Assembly (NCBI RefSeq): GCF_016464305.1
Contig: NZ_JAEIOJ010000003.1
Location: forward strand, 595,726 to 659,725
Length of the DNA stretch: 64,000 bases
DNA from: Umezawaea beigongshangensis
GTDB lineage: Bacteria > Actinomycetota > Actinomycetes > Mycobacteriales > Pseudonocardiaceae
Reading direction: 5' to 3'
Below are positions 17,301-26,172 of this stretch, in pieces; within the stretch, counting starts at the first letter, position 1, and each line of letters begins with the position of its first letter. A program made the position numbers and the translations under genes. The notes below the pieces were generated by a model. The model was not told the DNA's origin. It was given only the letters and a program-made list of their open reading frames with translations, and made no database searches.

Positions 17301-18151
17301 CAGACCCGCCTCGCGATCGTCCGGCCGAACAGTCCGCTCGGTCGCACGGCGAGCACGAGCACGAGGACGGCGAGCGCCGCCAGCGGCACCAGCTCCGGCC
17401 CGACGAGGCCGGAGATGCAGGACAGGCCGATGCCCAGGGCGAACCCGCCGACGATCGTGCCGACGGGGTTGTCCAGGCCGCCGAGCACGGCGGCGGTCAG
17501 CGCGAAGACGAAGACCTTGTCCAGCACGTTGGGGGAGATGAACGGCGGTATCGCGAGCATCCCGGCCAGCGACCCGACGAGCGCGGCGAGGCCCCAGCCC
17601 GCGGTGAGCATCAGCCCCACCCGGACGCCGAGCATCTTCGCGACCTCGGGCCGGAACGCGGCGGCGCGCATCCGCAGCCCCAGCGGGGTGAACTTGAACA
17701 GCAGCAGCACCCCGGCCGCGGTCACCAGCACGGCGGAGACCGCGAAGAGGTCCGTCGCGGAGAAGCGGCCGCGGAAGTCGAACGCGTAGCCGAAGGCGTG
17801 CGGTTCGTTGGACCAGATCATCCCCGCGACCGCTTGCAGGACCAGCAGCAGCCCGAGGGTCACGATGATCGACGACAGCTCGCTGCGCCGGCTGACCCGG
17901 CGTATCAGCAGCCGCTCCACCAGCACGCCCAGCAGCGTGCCCGCGAGGAGGGCCACGGCGAAGCCGAGCCAGTAGCTGCCGGTGGCCTTCGTGGTGGCGT
18001 AGGCCAGGTAGGCGGAGATCAGCGCCAGCGCGGGCTGCGCGAAGTTCACCACGCGCGTCGCCCGGTAGATGATGACGAGGGACAACCCGAGCGCGGCGTA
18101 GACCGCTCCGCTGGAGATCCCGTTGAGGACGAGGTGCCAGATGGTGTTCAT
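17300..18151 (-). CDS. livH: Branched-chain amino acid-type ABC permease, LivH
   Basis: The first membrane subunit of the importer, 283 residues, strongly hydrophobic. It begins with the LivH-typical NGISSGAVYAALGLSLVIIYRATRVVNFAQPALALISAY and holds the loop GLRMRAAAFRPEVAKMLGVRVGLM that contacts the ATPases, then VLGGLDNPVGTIVGGFALG near the C-terminus. It starts 18 nt after the livF stop and ends on the first base of livM. Confidence 0.93.
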   Translation of the reverse strand: MNTIWHLVLNGISSGAVYAALGLSLVIIYRATRVVNFAQPALALISAYLAYATTKATGSYWLGFAVALLAGTLLGVLVERLLIRRVSRRSELSSIIVTLGLLLVLQAVAGMIWSNEPHAFGYAFDFRGRFSATDLFAVSAVLVTAAGVLLLFKFTPLGLRMRAAAFRPEVAKMLGVRVGLMLTAGWGLAALVGSLAGMLAIPPFISPNVLDKVFVFALTAAVLGGLDNPVGTIVGGFALGIGLSCISGLVGPELVPLAALAVLVLVLAVRPSGLFGRTIARRV

Positions 18152-18169
18152 TCGCGGGTCCTCCGCTCG

Positions 18170-18877
18170 TCAGAAACCGAGGTAGGCGTGGCGGAGCTGG
18201 TCGTCGGCCAGCAGCGTGCCCGCGTCGTCGGACGCCACCACCCGGCCGAGCGCGAGCACGAATCCGCGGTCCGAGATGGACAGTGCGCTGCGCGCGTTCT
18301 GCTCGACCAGCACGACGGTGAGGCCCGTGCGGGAGCGCAGGTCGCGCAGCACGTGCATGATCCGCTCGGTGACGAGCGGGGCGAGCCCCAGCGACGGTTC
18401 GTCGAGCAGCAGCAGCCGGGGACGGCTCATCAGCGCCCTGCCGATGGCGAGCATCTGCCGCTCACCGCCGGACAGCGTGCTCGCGGCCCGGTCGCCGCGC
18501 TCCGCCAGCGGCGGGAACAGCTCGTGCACCTCGCGCAGCGCCGCCGCCCGGTCCGCGCGGTCGCGCCGCCACAGCGCGCCCAGCCGCAGGTTCTCCTCCA
18601 CGGTCAGCTCGGTGATCACGCCGCCGCCCTCCGGCACGTGCGCGAGCCCGCCCCTGGCGATCTCGTCGGTGGGCGTGCGCGTGATGTCGCGGCCGAACGC
18701 GGTGATCCGCCCGGAGCGCGGCCGGACCAGGCCGCTGATCGTGCGCAGCAGGGTCGTCTTGCCCGCGCCGTTCGCGCCGAGGACCGCGGTGATGCTGCCC
18801 TCGTCGACGCCGATGGTGACCTCGTCGAGCGCCCGCACGGCGCCGTAGGTCGTGGTGACCGCGTCGATCTCAAGCAC
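18170..18877 (-). CDS. livF: Branched-chain amino acid-type ABC ATPase, LivF
   Basis: One of two nucleotide-binding subunits, 235 residues. It has Walker A GANGAGKTTLL, a Q-loop region, the signature LSGGERQMLAIGRAL, Walker B LLLLDEPSLGL and the switch segment VEQNAR. LivF proteins carry this glutamine after the switch (VEQN) where LivG has EHHMD, which separates the two. The start overlaps the end of livG by 8 nt. Confidence 0.94.
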   Translation of the reverse strand: MLEIDAVTTTYGAVRALDEVTIGVDEGSITAVLGANGAGKTTLLRTISGLVRPRSGRITAFGRDITRTPTDEIARGGLAHVPEGGGVITELTVEENLRLGALWRRDRADRAAALREVHELFPPLAERGDRAASTLSGGERQMLAIGRALMSRPRLLLLDEPSLGLAPLVTERIMHVLRDLRSRTGLTVVLVEQNARSALSISDRGFVLALGRVVASDDAGTLLADDQLRHAYLGF

Positions 18878-19670
18878 CGGCCCGCTCCTCGCCGTCGGCG
18901 GCGTTGCCCAGGTAGGCGTCGAGCACCAGCGGATCGGCCCGCACCCGCTCCGGGGTGCCGGTGGCGATGACCTCGCCGAAGTTGAGGACGACGATCTCGT
19001 CGCACACCCGCATCACCAGGTCCATGTGGTGCTCCACCAGCACGACGGTGGTGCTCTCCCGCAGCCAGCGCAGCCGCCCCACCAGCTCGTCCATCTCCGC
19101 CGACGACAGCCCGCTCGCCGGCTCGTCGAGCAGCAGCAGGTCCGGCTCGGCCACCAGCGCGCGCGCCAGCGCGACCCGCTTCTGCACGCCGTAGGGCAGC
19201 GAGCCGGGCAGGGCGTCGCGCACGTCGGCGACGTCCAGCTCCTCCAGCACGGCCAGCGCCCGCTCCCGCAGGTCGCGCTCGTCGCGCGCCGATCCGGCTG
19301 TGCCCAGCAGGGCCGCGACGGTCCCGGACCCGGCGTGCCGGTTCGCGCCGGTCATGACGTTCTCCAGCACGGTCAGGCCGGCGAACAGGCCCAGTGCCTG
19401 CATCGTGCGGGAGATGCCGAGCTTCGCGAGCTGGTGCGGCCGGTGCCGGCGCAACCGCTGCCCGCGCCAGTGCAGCGTGCCGCTGTCCGGGCGCACGAAG
19501 CCGCAGACGACGTTGAACAGGGTGGTCTTGCCCGCCCCGTTGGGGCCGATGACGCCGACCACGGTGCGGGGCCTGATGGTCAGCTCCACGTCGTGCAGCG
19601 CGACCAGGCCACCGAACCTGACCGTGACGCCGCGCACCGCGAGCAGCGTGTCGGAGGAATCGCTCGTCAT
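18870..19670 (-). CDS. livG: Branched-chain amino acid-type ABC ATPase, LivG
   Basis: The first gene of the importer operon and its other ATPase, about 266 residues. Walker A is GPNGAGKTTLFN, the signature LPYGVQKRVALARAL, Walker B LLLLDEPASGL and the switch LVEHHMDLVM, as in LivG. The ATG at 19670 is chosen as the start; an ATG at 19679 is 9 nt further upstream, with a purine-rich GTGGAA too close to serve as a ribosome site. The 257-nt upstream region (19671-19927) should hold the operon promoter. It includes a 12-bp palindrome CGCACCGGTGCG at about 19908 but no site I can assign. Confidence 0.92.
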   Translation of the reverse strand: MTSDSSDTLLAVRGVTVRFGGLVALHDVELTIRPRTVVGVIGPNGAGKTTLFNVVCGFVRPDSGTLHWRGQRLRRHRPHQLAKLGISRTMQALGLFAGLTVLENVMTGANRHAGSGTVAALLGTAGSARDERDLRERALAVLEELDVADVRDALPGSLPYGVQKRVALARALVAEPDLLLLDEPASGLSSAEMDELVGRLRWLRESTTVVLVEHHMDLVMRVCDEIVVLNFGEVIATGTPERVRADPLVLDAYLGNAADGEERAGA

Positions 19671-19927
19671 CGGTCTCATTTCCACGGCGGAGGAGAAGTG
19701 GGCGTTCGTCGGTGAAGTCTCGGCGTGCCGGTCGCGCAGCGGCATCGGTGCAATCACCAGTCCTGCCGGACGATCAAGGCCGTGGCCAGCGCGGAGACGG
19801 AGCGGACCGGATCACCGCGGGGGCGATCCGTCTCCGCGTGGTGCGGGCCGCGGGGAGTGCGGTGCGGAGGGTCCGCTGCCGGTGCCGCACCCACGACCGG
19901 GGTCGTCGCACCGGTGCGATCACCGGG

Positions 19928-20695
19928 TCAGCCGTTGACGAAGTCCGCGATGGCGTCGGCGAACGCCGGTTCGCGCAGGACTCCCGGGTGGTCGCCGGGC
20001 ACCAGGAGCAGCTTCGCGCCGGGCACGGCGCCGGCGAGCACCTCGGGCCGGGTCGCGAACGGGTCGGCGTCGCCCGCGATCACCAGGGTGGGCGCGGTGA
20101 TGCCGTCCAGCGCGACGCCACCCCGGTGCGAGGCGGTGAGCTGCGCGGTCAGCGCGAGCCGGTCGCCGCCGGTGGCGTCGGCGAGCTGCCGGAACCCGGC
20201 GGCCAGCGGGTCGGTGATCGTGCGCGGGTCGTCGGTGGTGAGCGCCTCGATCACCGCGTCGCTCCGGACGGCGCGCGAGTCCAGGCCGCCCACCTCCACG
20301 ACGCCCGAGCCGACACCGCCGACGACCAGCCGCCGCACGCGCGGCTCGCGCGTCGCGGTGATCAGTGCGACCACCGCGCCCATCGAGTAGCCGACGAGGT
20401 CGACCAGCGGCACGGCCAGCTCGTCGATCAGCGCGGAGACGTCGCGGGCCATCGTCAGCTCGCCGCAGCGGCTGGCGTCGTGGTGCTTGTCCGACTCGCC
20501 GTGACCGCGCGCGTCGATGCCGACGACGTGCCGTCCGGAGCCCACGAGCGTCTCGACGACGCCCGGCAGCTCCCAGTCGATCCGCGCGGTGGCGGCGAAG
20601 CCGTGGTGCAGCAGCACGGGAGGCAGGTCGCCGTCCGGCTCGCCCCAGAGGTGGTAGCTGATCCGGGTGCCGTCGAAGGAGGTGAACCGCTGCAT
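19928..20695 (-). CDS. Alpha/beta-fold hydrolase
   Basis: A 255-residue alpha/beta hydrolase of unknown substrate. It shows VLLHHGFAATARIDW (oxyanion HG), the nucleophile elbow GYSMGAV with serine at about residue 95, the acid segment GDADPFA and the histidine in VPGDHPGVL. The ATG at 20695 (QRFTSFDGTRISYHLWG) is chosen because the frame upstream reads through the promoter region with unlikely sequence. It is divergent from the LuxR-type regulator gene at 20803; the shared 107-nt spacer contains GTCAAACCTAACGTTGTCAGG, so the regulator may control it. It has no signal peptide. Confidence 0.85.
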   Translation of the reverse strand: MQRFTSFDGTRISYHLWGEPDGDLPPVLLHHGFAATARIDWELPGVVETLVGSGRHVVGIDARGHGESDKHHDASRCGELTMARDVSALIDELAVPLVDLVGYSMGAVVALITATREPRVRRLVVGGVGSGVVEVGGLDSRAVRSDAVIEALTTDDPRTITDPLAAGFRQLADATGGDRLALTAQLTASHRGGVALDGITAPTLVIAGDADPFATRPEVLAGAVPGAKLLLVPGDHPGVLREPAFADAIADFVNG

Positions 20696-20802
20696 CGGAG
20701 TTCCACTTCGTCCGGGAGCGTCGGGAAGGTCAAACCTAACGTTGTCAGGTAAATCGTCGTCAACCCCTTCCGCTTGCGTAACCTCCGCGCAACACTGTCG
20801 CC

Positions 20803-23562
20803 ATGGTCGCTGAGATCGTGTTGCGAGGACGCGATCACGAACTTGCCGTCCTCGGCGGGATTCTCGACGACGCGCGGTGCGCACGCGGTTCCGCGCTGGT
20901 CGTCGGCTCCGGTACCGGCACGGGAAAGAGCGCGCTGCTGCGGGCGGCGCGCGCCACCGCACCGGACTTCCTGGTCCTCGGCACCGGCGGGGTCGCCACC
21001 GAGGCCGGGTTGCAGCTCGGCGGTCTGCACCGCCTCCTGCAACCGCTGTCCCACCTGCTCGCCGACCTCCCCGAGCGGCAGCGCGAGCTGCTGACGGTGG
21101 CGGTGGGCCGCGGCACGGGGCCGAGCGACGACGTGTTCGGCCTGTGCGCCGCCGTGCACCGGCTCGTCGCCGAGGCCGCGGGCGACCGGCCGGTGCTGCT
21201 GTGCGTGGACGACGCGCAGCACCTCGACAGCGCGTCGGCCCGCGCGCTCGCGTTCGTGGCCCGCCGCATCGCCTCCGCGCCGGTCGCCGTGCTGTTCGCC
21301 GACGGCCGCGAGCCGCGGGCCGGGGGCGAGCTGTTCGACGGCGTCCCCGTGCTGGAGCTGGGCGCGCTCGACGAGGCCGACGCCGTCCGCGTGCTCGCCG
21401 ACCGGTCGCACCACCCCGTGCCGGAGGACCTCGCCCACGAACTGGCCGAACTCGCCTCCGGCAACCCCCTCGCGCTGGTGGAGCTGGCCACCGCTCTCAC
21501 CCAGGAGCAGCACGGCGGGCACGCCCCCGCGCCGGAGGCGCTGCCGCCGGGGAGCCGGGTCAGGGCCGCGCTGCGCACCCGCTTCCTGCGGTTGTCGGCC
21601 GACGCCCAGCGGCTCGTGCTGCTCGCCGTGCTGGACGACCACCTCGACGTGGACACGGTGGTGCGCGCCGCCGCCCGCGCCGACATCGCGCTCCCCGCGC
21701 TCGACGAGGCCGTCGAGTCGGGACTCGTGCGCGTCGACGGCGACACCGTCGCCCCGCCCACCACCCTGGTCCGCTCCACCCTGCACGCGGAGGCGTCCGT
21801 CGCCGAGACGCGCGCCGCGCACCGGCTGCTGGCCGCCGTCCTGGACACCGAGGAGCACCGGCTGCGGCACGTCTGGCACCGCGCGGCCGTGGCGGGCGCG
21901 GAGCGCGACCGCCTCGCCGGTGAGCTGGCCGCCGCGGCCACCGCCGCGCGCGCCGCGAGCGACTGGGCCACCTCCGCGCGCGGCTGGGAGCGCGCCGCCG
22001 CGCTCACCCGCGACCCCGAGGTGACGGCGTCGCACCTGGTGCACGCCGCCGCCGACCACTGGGCGCTCGGTCTGACCCGGCAGGCCCGCACCGCACTGCG
22101 CCGCGCCCGCCCGCTGTCCGCGCGCCCCGACCTGCGGGGCGCTGCCGACCTGGTGCGCGGGGGGATCGAGCTGGGCGCCGGCGTTCCGGCGATGGCCGCG
22201 ACGACCCTGCTCAAGGCGGCGGGGGAGCTGGGGCCCACCCGCCGCACCGCCGCCCTGATCGCGCTGGTGTTCGCCTGCGAGGCCAGCAGCATCGCGGGCG
22301 ACCACCTCGGGTGCGTGGAGGCCGCGCGCCGGGCCGCCCGGCTGCGCGACGTCGACACCGCGCCGTTCGACCAGCTCATGTGCGACTTCCTGGACGGGCT
22401 CTCCGCCACCTTCCGGGGCCGCCACGACGAGGCCGTGCCCTCGCTGCGCCGCGCCGTGCGGCTCTCGGCCGTCGTCGACGACCCGCGGGCGAAGATCTGG
22501 GCGAGCCAGGCCGCCTACACCCTCGGCGACGCGCAGCGCTCCTACGAGCTGGCCACGGACGCGGTGGGCGCCGCGCGCGACCGGGGGATCGTCTCGCTCG
22601 TGCCGTGGGCCACGGTCTACCTGTCGCTGTCGGCGCTGCTGCTGGACCGGCACTCCGCCGCGTCGACCACGTCGATGGAGGGGATGCGGGTGGCCGAGGC
22701 GATCGGCCAGCACAACAGCGCCGTCGACCACCTCGCGATCCTCGCGCTCGTCGCCGCGCTCCAGGGCGACCGGGAGACCGCCGTGCACCGCCTGGAGACC
22801 GCCGCCGCCGGGGTCGCCCGGCGCGGCCTCGGCCGTCCCAGCGCGTTCAGCTCGTGGGCGTTCGCCTGCGTCGACCTCGCCGACGACCGACCGGCCGACG
22901 CCTTCAACCGGCTGCGGCTCATGGCCGTCGGCGCGGGCCGGGTGCACCCGGCCATCCAGATCATGGCGGCCCCGCACCACGTCGAGGCCGCCGTCGGCTG
23001 CGGGGAGCAGGCCGCGGCGGAGGAGGTGCTGCGCCGCTTCGACGCGTGGGTCACCAGCACCGGCAGCACCGCGCGGCTGGCCCTGTCGCACCGCTGCCAC
23101 GCGCTGCTGGCCGGTCGCGGCTCCGCCGCCGACGAGCACTTCCGCGAGGCGATCCGGCTGCACCGCGCCAGCGGCACCGCCCTGGAGCTGGCCAAGACCG
23201 AGCTGCTCTACGGCCACCGGCTGCGCCGCGAGCGCAAGCCGCGCGCCGCGCGCGAGCACCTGCGCGACGCGCTGAAGATCTTCCAGCGCTACCAGGCCGA
23301 GCACTGGGTCACCAGGGTGCGCGCCGAGCTGCGCGCGGCGGGGGAGACCGTGGAGCCGGGCAAGGCGGGCGCGGAGAACTCCCTGACCGCGCTCACCCCG
23401 CAGCAGACCCACATCGCCCAGCTCGTCGGCGAGGGCGCGACCAACCGCGAGATCGCCGCGCGCCTCTTCCTGTCCCACCGCACGGTGGAGCACCACCTGC
23501 GCAACATCTTCGCCCGCCTGGAGGTGCGCTCCCGCGTGGAGCTGGCCAGGCTGATCACGTGA
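20803..23562 (+). CDS. LuxR-family ATPase transcriptional regulator (LAL type)
   Basis: A 919-residue regulator of the large ATP-binding LuxR (MalT-like) group. An N-terminal AAA domain has a Walker A-like VVGSGTGTGKSALL (residues 33-46) and a Walker B-like VLLCVDDAQHLD. A long middle part rich in Ala/Leu/Arg helices is consistent with TPR-like repeats. The C-terminal LuxR helix-turn-helix lies at about residues 855-919 (LTPQQTHIAQLVGEGATNREIAARLFLSHRTVEHHLRNIF..). The ATG is preceded by no clear Shine-Dalgarno. Its stop overlaps the thioesterase start (GTGA), so it is translated with the two metabolic genes after it, which are its likely targets. The inducer is unknown. Confidence 0.93.
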   Translation: MVAEIVLRGRDHELAVLGGILDDARCARGSALVVGSGTGTGKSALLRAARATAPDFLVLGTGGVATEAGLQLGGLHRLLQPLSHLLADLPERQRELLTVAVGRGTGPSDDVFGLCAAVHRLVAEAAGDRPVLLCVDDAQHLDSASARALAFVARRIASAPVAVLFADGREPRAGGELFDGVPVLELGALDEADAVRVLADRSHHPVPEDLAHELAELASGNPLALVELATALTQEQHGGHAPAPEALPPGSRVRAALRTRFLRLSADAQRLVLLAVLDDHLDVDTVVRAAARADIALPALDEAVESGLVRVDGDTVAPPTTLVRSTLHAEASVAETRAAHRLLAAVLDTEEHRLRHVWHRAAVAGAERDRLAGELAAAATAARAASDWATSARGWERAAALTRDPEVTASHLVHAAADHWALGLTRQARTALRRARPLSARPDLRGAADLVRGGIELGAGVPAMAATTLLKAAGELGPTRRTAALIALVFACEASSIAGDHLGCVEAARRAARLRDVDTAPFDQLMCDFLDGLSATFRGRHDEAVPSLRRAVRLSAVVDDPRAKIWASQAAYTLGDAQRSYELATDAVGAARDRGIVSLVPWATVYLSLSALLLDRHSAASTTSMEGMRVAEAIGQHNSAVDHLAILALVAALQGDRETAVHRLETAAAGVARRGLGRPSAFSSWAFACVDLADDRPADAFNRLRLMAVGAGRVHPAIQIMAAPHHVEAAVGCGEQAAAEEVLRRFDAWVTSTGSTARLALSHRCHALLAGRGSAADEHFREAIRLHRASGTALELAKTELLYGHRLRRERKPRAAREHLRDALKIFQRYQAEHWVTRVRAELRAAGETVEPGKAGAENSLTALTPQQTHIAQLVGEGATNREIAARLFLSHRTVEHHLRNIFARLEVRSRVELARLIT

Positions 23563-24011
23563 CCGGAGCAGTTCGAACAGGAGGGCCCGCACGGGTGCGC
23601 ACCGACTACCGCCACTGGCACCGCGTCCCCACGCGCTGGAACGACAACGACGTGTACGGGCACGTCAACAACGTCGTGCACTACGCGTTCATGGACACCG
23701 TCATCAACACCTGGCTGATCGAGCACGCCGGTCTGGACATCCACTCCGGACGGTCGATCGGCCTGTGCGTGGAGTCGCACTGCTCCTACCGGGCGTCGAT
23801 CTCCTTCCCCGACGTGCTGGACGCCGGGCTGCGGATCGCGCACCTGGGCCGCTCCAGCGTCCGCTACGAGGTCGGCTTCCACCGGGCGGACTCCGACGAG
23901 GTCGTGGCCGAGGGCCACTTCGTGCACGTGTTCGTCGACCGCGACACCCGCGAACCGGCGGAGATCCCCGCCGGCCTGCGCACCGCCATGGAAGGGCTGA
24001 TGATCCCGTGA
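23559..24011 (+). CDS. 4HBT-family acyl-CoA thioesterase
   Basis: A 150-residue hot-dog-fold thioesterase. The signature RWNDNDVYGHVNNVVHYAFMDTV (YbgC/4-hydroxybenzoyl-CoA thioesterase type, catalytic aspartate) is near residue 25, followed by the central strand VESHCSYRASISFPDVLDAGLRI and VRYEVGFHRADSDEVVAEG. It would hydrolyse an acyl-CoA. It overlaps both neighbours by 4 nt (GTGA on each side), so it belongs to a three-gene unit with the regulator and the dehydrogenase, a plausible small acyl-CoA or alcohol catabolic operon. Confidence 0.92.
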   Translation: MTGAVRTGGPARVRTDYRHWHRVPTRWNDNDVYGHVNNVVHYAFMDTVINTWLIEHAGLDIHSGRSIGLCVESHCSYRASISFPDVLDAGLRIAHLGRSSVRYEVGFHRADSDEVVAEGHFVHVFVDRDTREPAEIPAGLRTAMEGLMIP

Positions 24012-25144
24012 CCGCCGTGCGCGGAGTGCGCGCCGCCGTGCTGACCGAGCTGGCCAGGCCGGCGCCGTACGCCGAGTCCAGGCCGCTGGAGGTGCGGGAG
24101 CTCGACCTCGACCCGCCCGGCCCCGGCGAGCTGCTGGTGCGGCTGCGCGCGACCGGCCTGTGCCACTCCGACCTGTCGGTGATCAACGGCTCCCGGCCGC
24201 GCCCGCTGCCGATGGTGCTCGGCCACGAGGCCGCCGGTCAGGTCGTGGAGGTCGGGCCGGGCGGCTCGGACTTCGCCGCGGGGGACCACGTGGTGCTGTC
24301 GTTCGTGCCCGCCTGCGGCTCGTGCCGCCGCTGCGTCGCCGGACGGCCCGCGCTGTGCGAGCCGGGCGCGGTGGCCAACCGCGGCGGCACCCTGCTCTCC
24401 GGGACGAGCCGCTGGCTCGCGCCGGACGGCACCCGCCCGCACCACCACCTCGGCGTGTCCGGGTTCGCCGAGCACGCCGTGGTGTCGGCCGCCTCCGCGA
24501 TCCGGGTCGACGACGACCTGCCGTTCGAGATCGCCGCCCTGTTCGGCTGCGCCGTGCTCACCGGCGCCGGGGCCGCGTTCTACAGCGCGCGGGTCGTGCC
24601 GGGGGAGAGCGTGGCGGTGTTCGGACTCGGCGGTGTCGGCCTCGCCGCGCTGCTGGCGGCCCGCGCCGCCGGAGCGGCAGCGATCGTCGCCGTCGACGTG
24701 GTGGAGCACAAGCGCGCGCTGGCCGTGGAGCTGGGCGCGACGCACTCCGTGCCGGGAGGACCCGACGCCGTGGAGGCGGTGCGGGAGCTCACCGGCGGCG
24801 GCGCGGACAAGGTGATCGACACCACCGGCAGCGAGAAGGTCCTGGCCCAGGCGTACGCGGCGACCACCACCGGCGGCACGACCGTGACCGTCGGCCTGCC
24901 GCACCCCGACCGGCAGCTCGTGCTGCCCGCGCTGAGCCTCGTCGCCGAGGAGCGGACGCTGCGGGGCAGCTACCTCGGCTCGTCCGTGCCGCGCCGCGAC
25001 GTGCCGCGCTTCGTGGACCTGTACCGCGCGGGACGGCTGCCCGTGGACCGGCTGCTGTCGGGCCGCCTCACCCTGGACGAGGTGAACACGGGCTTCGACC
25101 AGCTCGCCTCCGGCGACGCGATCCGCCAGGTCGTCCTGCTGTGA
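24008..25144 (+). CDS. Zinc-dependent alcohol dehydrogenase (class III-like MDR)
   Basis: A 378-residue medium-chain dehydrogenase. The catalytic zinc ligands appear in TGLCHSDL (Cys) and GHEAAG (His-Glu). The structural zinc loop is CGSCRRCVAGRPALC (four cysteines). The Rossmann fold has VFGLGGVGLAALLAARAAGA and a following VDVVEHK, which favours NAD. It resembles the actinobacterial alcohol dehydrogenase group that includes mycothiol-dependent formaldehyde dehydrogenase, but the substrate is not readable. The GTG start overlaps the thioesterase stop. It is the last gene of the operon; after it comes 537 nt of decayed sequence. Confidence 0.92.
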   Translation: MTAVRGVRAAVLTELARPAPYAESRPLEVRELDLDPPGPGELLVRLRATGLCHSDLSVINGSRPRPLPMVLGHEAAGQVVEVGPGGSDFAAGDHVVLSFVPACGSCRRCVAGRPALCEPGAVANRGGTLLSGTSRWLAPDGTRPHHHLGVSGFAEHAVVSAASAIRVDDDLPFEIAALFGCAVLTGAGAAFYSARVVPGESVAVFGLGGVGLAALLAARAAGAAAIVAVDVVEHKRALAVELGATHSVPGGPDAVEAVRELTGGGADKVIDTTGSEKVLAQAYAATTTGGTTVTVGLPHPDRQLVLPALSLVAEERTLRGSYLGSSVPRRDVPRFVDLYRAGRLPVDRLLSGRLTLDEVNTGFDQLASGDAIRQVVLL

Positions 25145-25282
25145 CCCGTTCGCCGATCTGACCGAGAACCGTCGAACACGATCCGTTCGACGCGGCTCGG
25201 AACGCACGTCGCCGGTGCGCCGTCGGCGCGATCGCCGCCCACCGGTGGCCGGTCCGGCGCGTCGGGGGCCGCGCGGAGGTCG

Positions 25283-25399
25283 CGGAACTGGCCGACGCGG
25301 GCCGCCGTGCTCTCGTCGCTGATCTTCGGCCCGACGCACCTGCTCAACGCCGACGCGACGCTGCTGGCCGTCGCGGCGTCGAGGCGGTCCTCGCGGTAG
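25283..25399 (+). pseudogene. Fragment of a CPBP/CAAX-protease-like membrane protein
   Basis: A 38-codon open stretch ending in TAG reads TRAAVLSSLIFGPTHLLNAD followed by ATLLAVAAS. This resembles the conserved C-terminal motif of CPBP-family intramembrane proteases (SSLLFGxxHLxNP). No start, no other membrane segments and no upstream EExxxR motif are present in frame. It is read as debris of a lost gene; the match is by eye and short. The whole interval 25145-25681 contains no intact gene. Confidence 0.4.
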
Positions 25400-25590
25400 C
25401 CGACCCGCACGGCGGCCGGGCAGTCAGCGGCTTGCTCGACGAGGACGCGCAGCGAGCTCAGCTCGGCGTGCGCGCGCCGGTGGTCTCCAGGACGCCGAGC
25501 GGGAAGCGCAGTTCGGTGAGGGCGGTGCGTCCCGAGGCGGTGATCGCGGCGAGCACCGGGTAGTGCGTCGCGTGGTCGAGGAGACCGGCT
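25330..25590 (-). pseudogene. Frameshifted fragment of a NarL-type sensor histidine kinase
   Basis: On the minus strand one frame gives PVLAAITASGRTALTELR followed by FPLGVLETT and then a stop at 25458-25460. The overlapping frame continues as AELSSLRVLVEQAADCPAAV. Together they resemble the end of the dimerisation helix and the linker of actinobacterial HisKA_3 kinases (..ASGRTALTELRxLLGVLR.. LVEQ). There is no ATPase domain or start. It overlaps the CPBP fragment on the other strand, so at least one reading may be chance. It probably marks an old deletion next to the alcohol dehydrogenase. Confidence 0.4.
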
Positions 25591-25681
25591 GGCGAACCGC
25601 GCGGTGTCAGCAGCGCGACGACGGAGCCCGGTGCTCCGTTCGCACCGTTTGACCTCCGCGTGCCACGGGCACACCTCGATC

Positions 25682-26044
25682 ATGGTGGGACGACCGTACT
25701 CAGTGGTGATCGACTCGGGGAACGCTCCGGCGCTGGCGGAGTTCTACGCCGCGCTGCTGGGAGGAGAGATCACGAAGGACGACGGGGACTGGGTCGTGGT
25801 GACCGACGGCCAGGGCCGGAGGTGGTCGTTCCAGACCGCTCCGGACTACCGGCCGCCCGTGTTCCCCGACCCGGCCGGCTCGCAGCAGATGCACCTGGAC
25901 GTGCTGATCGAGCGCGCGGAACTCGACGAGGCGACGCGCCGGATCGAGGAACTGGGCGGCAGGCGGCTGGCCGAGCACGGCGACGACTTCCAGGTCTTCA
26001 CCGACCCGGCCGGGCACCCCTTCTGCCTGGTCTGGACGGACTGA
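25682..26044 (+). CDS. VOC-family (glyoxalase-like) protein
   Basis: A 120-residue single vicinal-oxygen-chelate module of the Glyoxalase_6 type. It begins YSVVIDSGNAPALAEFYAAL, has WSFQTAPDYRPPVFPDP and QQMHLDVLI, and ends FQVFTDPAGHPFCLVWTD, the usual DPxGHPFCL strand. The ATG at 25682 fits the family N-terminus; upstream in-frame sequence is from the decayed region. Its function is unknown; such proteins include lactoylglutathione-lyase-like, dioxygenase-like and antibiotic-binding members. It is followed by a strong terminator shared with xylA. Confidence 0.85.
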   Translation: MVGRPYSVVIDSGNAPALAEFYAALLGGEITKDDGDWVVVTDGQGRRWSFQTAPDYRPPVFPDPAGSQQMHLDVLIERAELDEATRRIEELGGRRLAEHGDDFQVFTDPAGHPFCLVWTD

Positions 26045-26110
26045 CGGCTCATCCGGCGGCGGGAACCCGGTCGCCGAGGCCGGGTCGTCGAACCCCGTCG
26101 AACGCGTTCA

Positions 26111-26167
26111 CGCGGGAGGACGAGAGGGGCGGACACGGCCGGTGCCGTGTCCGCCCCCTCTCCCGCG
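26111..26167. terminator. Strong bidirectional hairpin between VOC gene and xylA
   Basis: GGGGCGGACACGGC (26126-26139) pairs perfectly with GCCGTGTCCGCCCC (26144-26157) around a CGGT loop. An outer stem CGCGGGAG (26111-26118) / CTCCCGCG (26160-26167) extends it. It lies between two convergent gene ends and should terminate both. Confidence 0.85.
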
Positions 26168-26172
26168 AAAGA

